From NCBI RefSeq assembly GCF_000759535.1, contig NZ_CP009455.1, positions 2,666,001 through 2,730,000 of the forward strand: DNA of 64,000 nucleotides. Reading direction: 5' to 3'. The notes under the pieces were generated by a model that saw nothing but the letters and a program-made list of their open reading frames with translations, did no database searches and had not been told where the DNA came from. Made by a program: the position numbers and the translations under genes. Within the stretch, counting starts at the first letter, position 1; each line of letters starts with the position of its first letter. Origin of the DNA: Pseudomonas cremoricolorata (lineage in GTDB: Bacteria; Pseudomonadota; Gammaproteobacteria; Pseudomonadales; Pseudomonadaceae). Positions 9,938-20,085 of the stretch are shown here, piece by piece.

Positions 9938-10962
9938 GCCAGTTCTGGATGATCCCCGTCGCATTGGCCGTTAGTTTCTGCCTGACGGCTGCGCTGCGCC
10001 GATATGCATTGGCGCGCAGCCTGCTGGACATTCCCAATGCGCGAAGTTCTCACAGCATCCCAACGCCTCGCGGGGGAGGTGTCGCCGTCGTGCTGACATT
10101 CCTGCTGATGTTGCTGGCCCTGCGGAGACTCGAACTCATCTCACCGAGCCTCTTTCTGGCCCTGATGGGCGCTGGCGCAGGGGTAGCGGTAATCGGCTTT
10201 CTCGACGATCACGGGCACATCGCCGCGCGCTGGCGCCTGCTGGGTCATTTCCTGGCGGCCGGTTGGGCGCTCTACTGGTTGGGTGGCATGCCCGTGCTGC
10301 CAGTATTCGGCATATCAGTGGATCTCGGCGTGCTCGGTACGCTGGTGGGCTTGGTGTTCCTGGTATGGATGCTCAATCTCTACAATTTCATGGACGGAAT
10401 AGACGGCATCGCGGGTGTGCAAGCCGTGACTGCATGCTTTTCCGCTTGTCTGCTCTACGGCCTTAACGGGTACCCATCCGAGCTTTGGGTTCCCCTATTC
10501 CTGGCGCTGGCGGTCTGCGGCTTCCTATGCTGGAACTTTCCACCGGCGCGCATCTTCATGGGTGACGCGGGTAGCGGGTTTCTGGGCATCGTGCTTGGCG
10601 TACTGTCGCTCCATGCAGCGTCCTTTGCAGCTGAGCTGTTCTGGTGCTGGCTGGTGTTGCTGGGCGTTTTTGTCGTCGATGCGACGGCGACTCTGCTACG
10701 TCGCCTAGTGCGCGGCGACAAGGTTTACGAGGCGCATCGCACCCATGCTTACCAATATGCCTCGCGTCATTACGGCCGGCACCTGCCTGTCACTCTGGCG
10801 GTTGCGTTGATTAATGTGTTCTGGCTGCTGCCAATAGCCGTTCTGTGCGCGCAAACGGCTCTGAATGGAGTATGGGCAGTGCTTCTGGCCTATGCGCCGC
10901 TGGTAGCCCTGGCCCTCAGATTCCATGCAGGAAAGCGAGAAACGAATGCGCGTGAACGATAA
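9934..10962 (+). CDS. wbpL: Undecaprenyl-phosphate sugar-1-phosphate transferase, WbpL/WecA family
   Basis: 342-residue polytopic membrane enzyme of the MraY/WecA family that puts an N-acetylated sugar-1-phosphate on undecaprenyl phosphate and so starts O-antigen synthesis. About ten or eleven hydrophobic segments are visible. The cytosolic catalytic motifs are present: FLDD, NFMDGIDGIAG and MGDAGSGFLG, as is the early HSIPTPRGGG. ATG 9934 overlaps the upstream stop, so translation is coupled. The sugar used cannot be read from sequence alone; together with the SDR and WbpM neighbours, QuiNAc or FucNAc is the likely choice. Confidence 0.9.
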   Translation: MSQFWMIPVALAVSFCLTAALRRYALARSLLDIPNARSSHSIPTPRGGGVAVVLTFLLMLLALRRLELISPSLFLALMGAGAGVAVIGFLDDHGHIAARWRLLGHFLAAGWALYWLGGMPVLPVFGISVDLGVLGTLVGLVFLVWMLNLYNFMDGIDGIAGVQAVTACFSACLLYGLNGYPSELWVPLFLALAVCGFLCWNFPPARIFMGDAGSGFLGIVLGVLSLHAASFAAELFWCWLVLLGVFVVDATATLLRRLVRGDKVYEAHRTHAYQYASRHYGRHLPVTLAVALINVFWLLPIAVLCAQTALNGVWAVLLAYAPLVALALRFHAGKRETNARER

Positions 10963-11049
10963 GCGGCGAAATGCAGATATTGGTGCTTCAATGGACGGGA
11001 TATGGACAGCTCTGTCATTCACGTGTCACGTGCAGATGAAGAAATGTAG

Positions 11050-13062
11050 ATGAGCAGCGATAACCCGTTGGACACACTGCGGACCTTTCTGGTCGAGCGA
11101 CCCAGGCGGCAGAAGAGACTGATTCAAGTCGTCACCGATGTACTGCTCATCTGGTTGGCCTTGTGGCTTTCATTTCTTGTCCGGCTTGGTATTGAAGACC
11201 TTGCTGGCCCTTTGCGCGAGCATGCCTGGCTGTTCGTCTTCGCGCCGATAGTGGCCATTCCTCTGTTCACACGATTTGGCATGTACCGTGCGGTCATGCG
11301 CTATTTTGGCAACGATGCCCTGGTCGCGATCATCAAGGCCGTGAGTCTGTCGTCGCTGATCCTCTCGGTGGTGGTGTTCTGGTACAGCAATCACCAGGCA
11401 GTGGTGCCCCGTTCGATCATTTTCAATTACTGGTGGTTGAGTCTGGTGATCATCGGTGGCCTGCGATTGCTGATGCGTCACTACTTCATGGGAGACTGGT
11501 TTGCAGGCGCTCACGCCATGTCATTCACGGGGCGGGATGAAGGTCTCACCAAAGTTGCGATCTATGGCGCAGGCACGGCAGGCAATCAACTGGTTGCAGC
11601 GTTGCGCATGGGGCGATTGATGCGACCGGTCGCGTTCGTCGATGATGACGAGGATCTGTCCGGGCGCGTCATTTCTGGTCTACAGGTCTACCAGCCCAAG
11701 CGGCTTGAGCACTTGATCAAGGAGACGGGAGCCCAGGAGATTCTGCTGGCGCTGCCTTCTGCGTCGAGGGCGCGACGCAGGGAAATTCTGGGATTTCTCG
11801 AGACATTCACTCTGCCTGTTCGCAGCGTACCTTCATTCGCTGACCTGGCCAGTGGACGGGTCAAGGTCGGCGACATTCAGAACGTGGACATTGCCGATCT
11901 GCTTGGTCGTGACGCCATACCGGCGCAGCAGAATCTGCTTGTACGTTGCATCGAGAATCAGACTGTACTAGTGACCGGGGCCGGAGGTTCGATTGGTTCG
12001 GAGCTTTGCCGGCAGATCATCAGCCTGCGCCCGCGGACATTGCTGCTGTTCGATCATTGCGAATTCAATCTTTACACCATTGTTACCGAACTCGAACAAC
12101 GCATCGTCCGTGAGTCGCTTTCGATCCGGTTGCTGCCCATGCTCGGCACGGTGCGCAATCAAGCCCAGATGCTCGACATCTTCAGGGCATGGCATGTCGA
12201 TACGGTCTATCACGCCGCGGCTTACAAACACGTGCCGATGGTCGAGCACAACATGGCTGAGGGCGTACTGAACAATGTCATAGGCACCCTCAATGCTGCC
12301 CAAGCAGCGCTGCAGGCAGGTGTCGCTCATTTCGTACTGATTTCGACCGACAAGGCAGTCCGTCCCACCAATGTCATGGGCAGTAGCAAGCGCTTGGCAG
12401 AGATGATCCTGCAAGCCTTGAGCCGTGAGATGGCGCCCATCATGTTCGCCGACAGCGGGAAGGTGGCGCGCATGAACAAGACGCGCTTCACCATAGTGCG
12501 CTTCGGTAACGTGCTGGGCTCATCCGGCTCGGTCGTGCCACTGTTTCATAAGCAAATCAAATCGGGCGGCCCGATCACGGTCACGCACCCAAAGATCACC
12601 CGGTACTTCATGACCATTTCCGAAGCAGCCCAACTGGTGATCCAGGCCGGTTCGATGGGGGCGGGGGGAGAGGTCTTCGTGCTGGATATGGGCGAACCGG
12701 TGCGTATCGTCGAGCTGGCCGAGAAGATGGTTCATCTTTCCGGACTGAGTGTGCGTTCCGAGCGCGATCCCCAGGGTGATATCGCCATTGAGTTCACCGG
12801 TTTGCGGCCAGGTGAAAAACTCTACGAAGAGCTGCTGATTGGCGATCAAGTGGCTGGCACAGAGCATCCTATGATCATGTCCGCCCATGAAGATTATCTG
12901 CCTTGGGAGTCGCTCAAGGAAACACTCTCGGCACTGCTCGCGGCTATTACCGCAGACGACTACAGTCGGGTGAGGCTGCTATTGCGCGAAACGGTGAACG
13001 GGTATTCGCCCAATGGTGAGATCGTTGACTGGATGTATGCGCAACGCCGTCTGGACTCTTGA
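11050..13062 (+). CDS. wbpM: UDP-GlcNAc 4,6-dehydratase, WbpM/FlaA1 family membrane protein
   Basis: 670 residues, the full WbpM length. Four transmembrane helices lie in about residues 20–150. A first Rossmann-like domain with YGAGTAGNQ follows, then the catalytic dehydratase domain with TGAGGSIGSE at 309–318 and the MxxxK pair (Met443, Lys447) that replaces the usual YxxxK in this family. It converts UDP-GlcNAc to the 4-keto-6-deoxy sugar needed for QuiNAc/FucNAc. An 87-base gap after wbpL carries no gene. It is the last gene of the initiation set; rmlB follows after 234 bases without a convincing gene. Confidence 0.93.
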   Translation: MSSDNPLDTLRTFLVERPRRQKRLIQVVTDVLLIWLALWLSFLVRLGIEDLAGPLREHAWLFVFAPIVAIPLFTRFGMYRAVMRYFGNDALVAIIKAVSLSSLILSVVVFWYSNHQAVVPRSIIFNYWWLSLVIIGGLRLLMRHYFMGDWFAGAHAMSFTGRDEGLTKVAIYGAGTAGNQLVAALRMGRLMRPVAFVDDDEDLSGRVISGLQVYQPKRLEHLIKETGAQEILLALPSASRARRREILGFLETFTLPVRSVPSFADLASGRVKVGDIQNVDIADLLGRDAIPAQQNLLVRCIENQTVLVTGAGGSIGSELCRQIISLRPRTLLLFDHCEFNLYTIVTELEQRIVRESLSIRLLPMLGTVRNQAQMLDIFRAWHVDTVYHAAAYKHVPMVEHNMAEGVLNNVIGTLNAAQAALQAGVAHFVLISTDKAVRPTNVMGSSKRLAEMILQALSREMAPIMFADSGKVARMNKTRFTIVRFGNVLGSSGSVVPLFHKQIKSGGPITVTHPKITRYFMTISEAAQLVIQAGSMGAGGEVFVLDMGEPVRIVELAEKMVHLSGLSVRSERDPQGDIAIEFTGLRPGEKLYEELLIGDQVAGTEHPMIMSAHEDYLPWESLKETLSALLAAITADDYSRVRLLLRETVNGYSPNGEIVDWMYAQRRLDS

Positions 13063-13296
13063 AATCACCAGCTGGCATGCAGGTCGATCCAATGATCGAG
13101 GCCAGTAGACTCGGGGGAGATATCTGTTCGAAGCATGCGAAAGCAGTACCGCCGCTCATGTTGATGTGTGGAATGTCGCCTCCATTGATTCGTGCTATTG
13201 GCATCGGGGTCGGCGGTCGCGCTTACCGTGCCGTTGCGTCCTTCAACAGGGCAGACCTCTTTTGATTACATTCAGCCCCAAGGGTAGTAAATTCTC

Positions 13297-14373
13297 GTGA
13301 AGATATTAGTTACAGGTGGTGCAGGTTTCATCGGTTCCGCTGTTGTGCGACACATTATTGCCAATACGGACGACTCGGTAGTCAATGTCGACAAACTGAC
13401 CTACGCAGGTAACCTCGAATCGCTGCAGTCCATCGAGCAGGACTCGCGATATGTCTTCGAACACGTCGATATCTGCGACCGTGATGAACTCGACCGTGTG
13501 TTCTGTGAGCATCGACCTGATGCCGTCATGCATCTAGCCGCAGAGTCCCATGTTGATCGCTCAATCAGCGGCCCTGCGGAATTCATCCAGACCAACATCA
13601 TGGGCACGTATATCCTGCTCGAAGCCGCGCGCGCTTATTGGACAGGGCTGGATGAGCACGGCAAATCCGCGTTTCGCTTCCATCATATTTCCACGGACGA
13701 GGTTTATGGCGACCTGGAAGGCCCGGACGATCTGTTTACCGAGACGACGCCTTACCAACCGAGTTCGCCCTACTCGGCGAGTAAAGCCAGTTCAGACCAT
13801 CTGGTACGAGCGTGGGCTCGCACCTATGGCCTCCCCACGTTGATTACCAACTGTTCCAACAACTACGGGCCGTTCCACTTCCCCGAGAAGTTGATTCCAC
13901 TGGTGATTCTCAATGCTTTGGAAGGCAAGCCACTGCCTATTTACGGCAAGGGTGATCAGATTCGTGACTGGTTGTTTGTCGAAGACCATGCGCGCGCGTT
14001 ATACACCGTGGTGACGCAAGGCCAAGTCGGCGAGACCTATAATATCGGTGGTCACAACGAGAAGCAGAACATCGAAGTGGTCCGCACGGTATGCGCATTG
14101 CTGGATGAGTTGCGCAGCGATTCGGAATTCGTGCCGCATTTTGACTTGGTGACGTATGTCACCGACCGTCCTGGGCATGACCTGCGTTACGCGATCGATG
14201 CCAGCAAGATTCAGCGGGCGCTGGGCTGGGTTCCGGAAGAAACATTCGAGTCCGGCATTCGCAAGACCGTGCAATGGTATCTGGAAAACGCGGAGTGGGT
14301 CGCCCACGTCAAGAGCGGCAGTTATCAGCAGTGGATCGACAAGAACTACAACGCGCGTGCGGGCGAACAATGA
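13297..14373 (+). CDS. rmlB: dTDP-glucose 4,6-dehydratase
   Basis: 358 residues; second step of dTDP-L-rhamnose synthesis. GGAGFIGS near the N terminus binds NAD; the catalytic YxxxK is Tyr159/Lys163 in YSASK, and [11 protein letters not shown] is the family signature around the catalytic Thr-Asp-Glu. GTG 13297 is the start, with AAGGG 12 bases upstream. It overlaps rmlD by TGA/ATG. The run rmlB-rmlD-rmlA is co-directional and overlapping; rmlC is missing from it and sits on the other strand at 27802–28347. Confidence 0.95.
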   Translation: MKILVTGGAGFIGSAVVRHIIANTDDSVVNVDKLTYAGNLESLQSIEQDSRYVFEHVDICDRDELDRVFCEHRPDAVMHLAAESHVDRSISGPAEFIQTNIMGTYILLEAARAYWTGLDEHGKSAFRFHHISTDEVYGDLEGPDDLFTETTPYQPSSPYSASKASSDHLVRAWARTYGLPTLITNCSNNYGPFHFPEKLIPLVILNALEGKPLPIYGKGDQIRDWLFVEDHARALYTVVTQGQVGETYNIGGHNEKQNIEVVRTVCALLDELRSDSEFVPHFDLVTYVTDRPGHDLRYAIDASKIQRALGWVPEETFESGIRKTVQWYLENAEWVAHVKSGSYQQWIDKNYNARAGEQ

Positions 14374-15275
14374 AGATTCTTTTGCTCGGAAAAGACGGTC
14401 AGGTGGGTTGGGAGTTGCAGCGTGCGCTGATACCGGCTGGGGAGGTCATCGCGCTGAGTCGCGAGCCGATGTCTACACCCTACGGAACGCTCTGCGGCGA
14501 TCTGGCCAATCTTGAGCAGCTACGCCAGACGATCCGCAACGTCGAGCCAGATGTCATCGTCAACGCCGCCGCCTATACCGCAGTCGACAGGGCCGAAACG
14601 GAACGTGAGCTGGCACTGACCATCAACGCGCAGGCCTGTGAGGTGATGGCCCTGGAGGCCAGGCGTCTCGATGCGCTGCTCGTGCATTACTCCACCGACT
14701 ACGTGTTCGATGGCACCGGCTCCGCAGCCTGGCAGGAAAGCGACGCCGTGGCGCCTGTGAACCAGTACGGTGAAACCAAGCTCGAAGGGGAGCGCCTGAT
14801 CGTTGCCTCGGGCTGCAAGCACCTGATCTTCCGCACCAGTTGGGTGTATGCGGCCAAGGGCAACAACTTCGCCAAGACGATGCTGCGCCTGGCCAGAGAA
14901 AAGCCGACCCTCAACATCATTGCCGATCAGCACGGTGTACCGACCGGTGCCGAGTTGCTGGCCGACATCGCAGTGCATGCGCTGCAGAAAACGCTGATCG
15001 ACCCACGTCTGTGTGGCATTTACCACCTGGCGCCTGCTGGTGAAACCACTTGGTACGACTACGCGACCTACGTCATCGATTTTGCCCGCGCTACGGGTGA
15101 GCGGCTGGCAGTGGAGAACATCAACCCAATTCCCACCACGCACTTTCCGACACCTGCCCGTCGACCTCTGAACTCTCGTTTGGATACGAGGAAGCTACGC
15201 ACTGCTTTCGCTGTGCAATTGCCGGACTGGAAAACCGGTGTAACTCGAATGCTCATGGAAATCTTGCACACATGA
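14370..15275 (+). CDS. rmlD: dTDP-4-dehydrorhamnose reductase
   Basis: 301 residues; last step of dTDP-L-rhamnose synthesis. [10 protein letters not shown] is the nucleotide site, [10 protein letters not shown] and the YGETK motif give the catalytic Thr/Tyr/Lys, and RTSWVY is typical of RmlD. ATG 14370 overlaps the rmlB stop; a longer frame reaching into rmlB is a shadow. The stop overlaps the rmlA start by ATGA. Length and motifs are normal. Confidence 0.95.
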   Translation: MKILLLGKDGQVGWELQRALIPAGEVIALSREPMSTPYGTLCGDLANLEQLRQTIRNVEPDVIVNAAAYTAVDRAETERELALTINAQACEVMALEARRLDALLVHYSTDYVFDGTGSAAWQESDAVAPVNQYGETKLEGERLIVASGCKHLIFRTSWVYAAKGNNFAKTMLRLAREKPTLNIIADQHGVPTGAELLADIAVHALQKTLIDPRLCGIYHLAPAGETTWYDYATYVIDFARATGERLAVENINPIPTTHFPTPARRPLNSRLDTRKLRTAFAVQLPDWKTGVTRMLMEILHT

Positions 15276-16162
15276 AAACAACAAACCGTAAAGGCATCGT
15301 ATTGGCAGGTGGCTCAGGCACACGCTTGCATCCGCTGACATTGGGCGTGTCCAAGCAAATGCTGCCGATCTACGATAAACCGATGATCTTCTACCCGTTG
15401 TCAGTGCTGATGCTGGCGGGCATGCGTGAAATCCTGATTATCTCGACGCCTGACGATCTGCCGGCATTTCGCAAGTTGCTCGGCGATGGCAGCCAGTTCG
15501 GTATCGAGCTGAGCTATGCCGAACAACCGAGTCCAGACGGCCTGGCCCAGGCGTTCATCATCGGCGAGGCGTTCATCGGCGACGACCCATGCTGCCTGAT
15601 TCTGGGCGACAACATCTTCTACGGGCAGCACTTCTCGGACAACTTGCGCGCAGCCGCCGAGCAGTCCGAAGGCGCGACCGTATTCGGGTATCACGTCAAT
15701 GATCCGGAACGCTTTGGCGTCGTCGAGTTCGACAAGACGGGCCGGGCACTGAGCATCGAAGAAAAGCCCGCCAAACCCAAGTCCAATTACGCGGTCACCG
15801 GGTTGTATTTCTACGACAACGATGTGGTCGAAATTGCCAAGAACATCAGGCCGTCCGCCCGCGGCGAGCTGGAGATCACCGACGTCAACCGCATCTACCT
15901 TGAGCGAAAAGCGTTGACCGTGCAGATGCTCGGGCGCGGTTTTGCCTGGCTGGATACCGGAACCCACGAGTCGCTGCTGGAAGCCAGTCATTTCGTTCAT
16001 ACCATCGAGCAGCGTCAGGGTTGGAAGGTGGCCTGCCTAGAGGAGATCGGGCTGGCCAACGGTTGGGTCTGTAAGGAACAGGTCGCAGCCCAGGCTGAGA
16101 AATTGAAAAAGACCGGCTATGGCCAGTACTTGCAGAAGCTGCTTGCGGCAGGTGACTTCTGA
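15272..16162 (+). CDS. rmlA: Glucose-1-phosphate thymidylyltransferase
   Basis: 296 residues; makes dTDP-glucose, the entry step for dTDP-L-rhamnose. [11 protein letters not shown] is the nucleotide-binding loop and [12 protein letters not shown] holds the catalytic lysines; GDNIFYG carries a metal-binding aspartate. ATG 15272 overlaps the rmlD stop. It is the last of the plus-strand rml genes, 35 bases before a glycosyltransferase that plausibly uses the product. Confidence 0.96.
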   Translation: MKTTNRKGIVLAGGSGTRLHPLTLGVSKQMLPIYDKPMIFYPLSVLMLAGMREILIISTPDDLPAFRKLLGDGSQFGIELSYAEQPSPDGLAQAFIIGEAFIGDDPCCLILGDNIFYGQHFSDNLRAAAEQSEGATVFGYHVNDPERFGVVEFDKTGRALSIEEKPAKPKSNYAVTGLYFYDNDVVEIAKNIRPSARGELEITDVNRIYLERKALTVQMLGRGFAWLDTGTHESLLEASHFVHTIEQRQGWKVACLEEIGLANGWVCKEQVAAQAEKLKKTGYGQYLQKLLAAGDF

Positions 16163-16197
16163 GCGAGTTTGATCATGGCAAGCCCACTGCCCTTGAC

Positions 16198-17115
16198 ATG
16201 GCAGATACCCAGCCTCAGGTCGCCGTGCTGCTGGCTGCTTACAACGGCATGCGTTGGATTGAGGAGCAGATTGCCTCGATCCTGACGCAAGGCCAGGTCG
16301 ATGTCAGGATTTATATCAGCGTCGACCCATCCAATGATGGCACCGAGGCCTGGTGTGCTCGCTGCGCTGAAATGCACGCCAACGTCGAGTTGTTGCCTGC
16401 GGCGGGCCCCTTTGGTGGCGCCGCGCGCAATTTCTTCCGTCTGATTCGTGACGTCGACTTTTCTGCCTTCGATTACGTTGCTTTTTCCGATCAGGATGAC
16501 ATCTGGTACCCCGACAAACTGCACCGTGCGGTAACCACGTTAAAGTCTGGGCGGATCGACGGCTACTCAAGCAACGTCATCGCGTTCTGGCCAGATGGGC
16601 GGCGCATGCTGGTGGACAAAGCCCAGCCACAGGTGAAGTGGGATTATCTGTTCGAAGCGGCTGGGCCCGGCTGTACCTATGTCCTGACGCTGAAAATGGC
16701 CAATAAATTCCGCGACTTCGTAGTCAAGCACTGGGAAAATATACAAGGTGTAACTTTACATGACTGGCTGTGTTACGCCTTTGCACGAAGTGCGGGATTT
16801 ACTTGGAACATCGATCCCATTCCAAGCATGGACTATCGTCAACATACCGAGAATCAGGTTGGGGTGAACTCCGGTCTGCAGTCTGCGATCAGGCGCGTAA
16901 AAAAGATGACGGACGGATGGTGGTTAGGTCAAGTACGAAGGATCAGCAATTTGACGGCCGGTCTCGGGAGTCAATCTATTTCGGACCGACCGCAAGTTAC
17001 CGGTAGGCGAGCAATCGCTGCGCTGGGCATTCAATCCAGACAATGTCGGAGGCGCTCGCGAGATCAGGTGATATTTGCTGTGTTTTGCATTGTAGCGGCA
17101 GCCTGCTTGAAGTGA
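16198..17115 (+). CDS. Family 2 glycosyltransferase, probable rhamnosyltransferase
   Basis: 305 residues with a GT-A fold: VAVLLAAYNGMRW at the start, then FSDQDDIWYPDK with the metal-binding aspartates, and LHDWL in the acceptor half. It resembles rhamnosyltransferases such as those using dTDP-rhamnose, and it directly follows rmlA. The C-terminal region reads RQCRRRSRDQVIFAVF, a tail shared with other O-antigen GT2 enzymes, so the gene seems complete. The start is uncertain because ATG 16198 lacks a clear ribosome site. Base composition drops visibly from here to about 21200. The GT2 at 28711–29637 shares the FSDQDDIW motif and is probably a paralogue. Confidence 0.8.
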   Translation: MADTQPQVAVLLAAYNGMRWIEEQIASILTQGQVDVRIYISVDPSNDGTEAWCARCAEMHANVELLPAAGPFGGAARNFFRLIRDVDFSAFDYVAFSDQDDIWYPDKLHRAVTTLKSGRIDGYSSNVIAFWPDGRRMLVDKAQPQVKWDYLFEAAGPGCTYVLTLKMANKFRDFVVKHWENIQGVTLHDWLCYAFARSAGFTWNIDPIPSMDYRQHTENQVGVNSGLQSAIRRVKKMTDGWWLGQVRRISNLTAGLGSQSISDRPQVTGRRAIAALGIQSRQCRRRSRDQVIFAVFCIVAAACLK

Positions 17116-17238
17116 CCTCAAGCAAGAGCGCCCGACGTATGTCAGGCTTATCACGTACGCAATTTCGGGGCAACGGCACCCCCTTGCGTCAGCCGATGCC
17201 GGTTCGCATCATTTGGCAGGGCAATCCAACCGTCAGGA

Positions 17239-19737
17239 TCAACGGTCAGAGATCCTGTACCACGACCATCCATCAGCGCTAATAAGCTTCCTCAGCCCAG
17301 GATTGGCCATAAGTTCGGCGTCTTCCGACGAAGGTGATGCCAATATGGTTGCACCGGTCATTCTGAAATCGAAACGGCGCGCTGTAATGTTGACTCTTAC
17401 AATATCGGACTGGGGGGTGGTGATTTCGAAAGGCTCTTCACCGAGTTCGTTGGTGGAGGTAAAGAATAGATGCTGGTAACGGTTATATACATCAGTCTTT
17501 TCATGCTTGGGGTCAAGTGCAGCCCAGAGCGATTGCTGTGGATAGTAATAAATTCCGTTGTGCAGGCGAGCACCGCTGGCTAACAGGAACATCGATGGGA
17601 GCATGTTGTTTAGAGTGATGATCTTGTCGGAGCTGGAAATGGGGATGCCGCTGGCATCGGCGATTGTATTTGAAATGCTTTTGGGTGCAATGCTGAGTGG
17701 ATTCATCGTTGCGGTGGTAGCGACAGCGAGTGCAAGGCTGAGTACGAGGAAGTCTTTCCGATTTCCAGCGATTAAGCTGTAGCCGATGGCGCCTGTCGTC
17801 ATGAGTACACCGAGCACGACGCCGCTCGACAGGCCCGAAATTATACTTTCATCGAGTTGGTGCATGCTTCTGTAAATGACGTAGGCCCATACCACACATG
17901 TCAATGTTGCTCCCAGCTTGCCCAGATTGCTCAGATGCTTAGGCGCTATGCGCGACACCAGCATGACTGCAAGAATCAGCGTACTCAGGCCTAGCCCAAG
18001 ATCAGCGCGGTTAGCAGGAACACGTCCCCACATGGAGTACTTGGCGAGAAACTCAGGAATACCGACAGTCATGAACGTCAACGTGAAGGCGATGAACACA
18101 GCGAGTGAAATTTCCACCGCGCCTAGCACTCTCCTGCGTACGGCTATCAGGAACGCTGTCAGCAGAGGAAGCAGCACGTAGTAGAAAGACGCTATTTCGC
18201 TTTGGTTACTTACCGGACTGGAGAGCTGTTGCAATGTTTGTATGTTGGTAAAACCGCGCAAGATGAACGGCAGGGATAGATTTCCACCCAGTACGGTCGT
18301 GCGCTGACCGGGATACACCGTGTTTTCCATCGCCTCGATGGCTGGTTTCGCATCCATCCACCACAGTCCTACGATAATCCCGCCTAACGTGAGCGAGACA
18401 AACAGAAAGCCTAGAGTGATCAGGTCCAGCTTTTTATAAAGCTGGTCACGGATGGCCACGCCGATCGTCACGGCTACGAAAACGTATCCTAGAGAAACTT
18501 GCCATGGTGGATAGAGTATGAACACAAAGCCAGCGAATGCTACACCCAGAACCACACTGTTGGTAGCCTTTGCCAGTAACGCCCTACTGGTGAGCAATCC
18601 AACGAATGCCAAGAATACAAGGCACGGAAAGAGTGTTGCGTAGGCGGGCCATAAGGACCAACCAACAACATAGGGCGATAGACTGAATATCAGTGACGCG
18701 ATAAAGTTACCGCGCCACCGCCCTGGGAGCAATACGCAAAACACCGCCCACAGCGCCAGCAGGCAGCCGAATAACGGCAAGTTCCAGTCCCAGGCAAGTG
18801 CGCGCTTCAGGTCGAACAGGTAGAAGCCCCATGTGGCGGGCTTGGCGAGCTGCGACACATGTGCCACCGGGACACCCGTCATACCGACGATGAGCATGTT
18901 CTGCCCATCTTCGCCGTGATGAGTGTTGATGACCGGATTTGCAGGCTGGTGGTTGTACTGAGCGATTGCAAGCGGTGTAAGCACCAGCCATTCATCGCTA
19001 CGGATAGGCTGTTCAGCACCCCAGATGCTCACCATGTCACTACTGATGAATGGAGTGTTTTTTAAGCCAAAGTTTATGGATGATCCTGTGAGTCCAAGCG
19101 AAACGAATGACGCAAAGCAGAGGACGACTGCACCCGCAAACAGCTGCGCCGCGTAAGAGTCGGTGCGGAGCATCGCGCAGGAGAGTTTTTCGGCATACAC
19201 GAATACGAACAGGCCGAATGCGAGGGCGAAGATGAGGATAGCTTTGGTAGCCCGGACCAGATTTTTTTGATTCGAGTGATCGGAAGCGGGGATTTGCGTA
19301 GCGGCTGACTCACTATTGGGAAGATCGAAGTGCGGCCCGGCATCAGGGATCGCAGTGACGAGAATCGGCTGGTTACCGGGAGCCATGTCATCACTGATCG
19401 GTATGGAAATGCGCCACCCAGACCGCAACCAATCTGATCGTTGAGTCGATTTGGCAACATCGGGGCGCTGCATTCGCTCGAAAGGGCCCTGATAGATCTG
19501 CCTGTTACCCAGAGTGATACGCATTGCTACGATTTGCTGCGCCGGCGCGGCCGCCCCAGCCCAGCCTTGAAGAGTAAGTTTGTTATCCGCTACCTTGACT
19601 GAATCCACATAGCCGGTTCCGGCATTGGATGCAGCGGATACGCAGGGGCTCAGCAGACACATGACTAGCAGGATCAGCGTGATGTAGAAGACGTTGGGCA
19701 GGTTGAGGAGCGGCCGAGCTGCAGGTGAGGTATGCAT
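17239..19737 (-). CDS. Large polytopic membrane protein, probable GT-C glycosyltransferase of a gtr-like cassette
   Basis: 832 residues. A hydrophobic N terminus (signal or anchor) leads to a roughly 110-residue soluble beta-rich domain, then 12 or more transmembrane segments from about residue 165, and a soluble C-terminal tail. I recognise no named family motif. A GT-C role is inferred from topology, length and context: it is last in a run of three minus-strand genes, behind an SMR-type flippase and a DPM1-like GT2, the architecture of gtrA-gtrB-gtr(type) serotype-conversion cassettes. In those the third protein moves sugar from undecaprenyl phosphate to the O antigen in the periplasm. It would be large for that role. 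The gene is AT-richer than its neighbours, suggesting transfer. Confidence 0.66.
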   Translation of the reverse strand: MHTSPAARPLLNLPNVFYITLILLVMCLLSPCVSAASNAGTGYVDSVKVADNKLTLQGWAGAAAPAQQIVAMRITLGNRQIYQGPFERMQRPDVAKSTQRSDWLRSGWRISIPISDDMAPGNQPILVTAIPDAGPHFDLPNSESAATQIPASDHSNQKNLVRATKAILIFALAFGLFVFVYAEKLSCAMLRTDSYAAQLFAGAVVLCFASFVSLGLTGSSINFGLKNTPFISSDMVSIWGAEQPIRSDEWLVLTPLAIAQYNHQPANPVINTHHGEDGQNMLIVGMTGVPVAHVSQLAKPATWGFYLFDLKRALAWDWNLPLFGCLLALWAVFCVLLPGRWRGNFIASLIFSLSPYVVGWSLWPAYATLFPCLVFLAFVGLLTSRALLAKATNSVVLGVAFAGFVFILYPPWQVSLGYVFVAVTIGVAIRDQLYKKLDLITLGFLFVSLTLGGIIVGLWWMDAKPAIEAMENTVYPGQRTTVLGGNLSLPFILRGFTNIQTLQQLSSPVSNQSEIASFYYVLLPLLTAFLIAVRRRVLGAVEISLAVFIAFTLTFMTVGIPEFLAKYSMWGRVPANRADLGLGLSTLILAVMLVSRIAPKHLSNLGKLGATLTCVVWAYVIYRSMHQLDESIISGLSSGVVLGVLMTTGAIGYSLIAGNRKDFLVLSLALAVATTATMNPLSIAPKSISNTIADASGIPISSSDKIITLNNMLPSMFLLASGARLHNGIYYYPQQSLWAALDPKHEKTDVYNRYQHLFFTSTNELGEEPFEITTPQSDIVRVNITARRFDFRMTGATILASPSSEDAELMANPGLRKLISADGWSWYRISDR

Positions 19738-19745
19738 GGCGTGGT

Positions 19746-20084
19746 TCAGGCCCTGACGGTAATGACGATGCCGGCGATAATCACCGCCACTCCAATGAAA
19801 TACTGAATCTGGAACTTTTCACCAAAGATGAAATGGCTGCCTATCGGCACCAGCACAAAGGCCAGCGCCATGAGTGGGTAGACTTTGCCGAGTTCGATTT
19901 TTTGCAGCACCCATACCCAGGCAATCGTGGTGATTCCATAGAGCGCAAAGGCGGCGAACAAGGTGGCGAGAAACTGGAAGTCAAAGATGCTTCCGGCACG
20001 GTGCAGTGCGGAGGCGCTGACCTTGAAGAGAATCTGTCCTGCCGCGATCCCGAGAACGCAAATAAGAGCAACAATGTAGATCAT
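19746..20084 (-). CDS. Small EamA/SMR-type membrane protein, probable lipid-linked sugar flippase
   Basis: 112 residues with four hydrophobic helices and the EamA/SMR pattern (GQILFKVSA early, then VYPLMALAFVLVPIGSHFIFGE and a final IAGIVI). This is the ArnE/ArnF type, the functional counterpart of GtrA, expected to move an undecaprenyl-phosphate-linked sugar across the inner membrane. It begins 1 base after the stop of the GT2 gene and ends 8 bases before the start of the large membrane protein, so the three are one operon. Confidence 0.78.
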   Translation of the reverse strand: MIYIVALICVLGIAAGQILFKVSASALHRAGSIFDFQFLATLFAAFALYGITTIAWVWVLQKIELGKVYPLMALAFVLVPIGSHFIFGEKFQIQYFIGVAVIIAGIVITVRA

Positions 20085-20085
20085 T

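Noticed and set aside
13059..13265. 68-codon frame between wbpM and rmlB
   Set aside because: No ribosome site, no family resemblance, overlaps the wbpM stop; treated as intergenic.
16900..17115. Possible frameshift at the end of the GT2 gene at 16198
   Set aside because: The C-terminal RQCRRRSRDQVIFAVF stretch resembles the tail of related transferases, so the frame seems intact.
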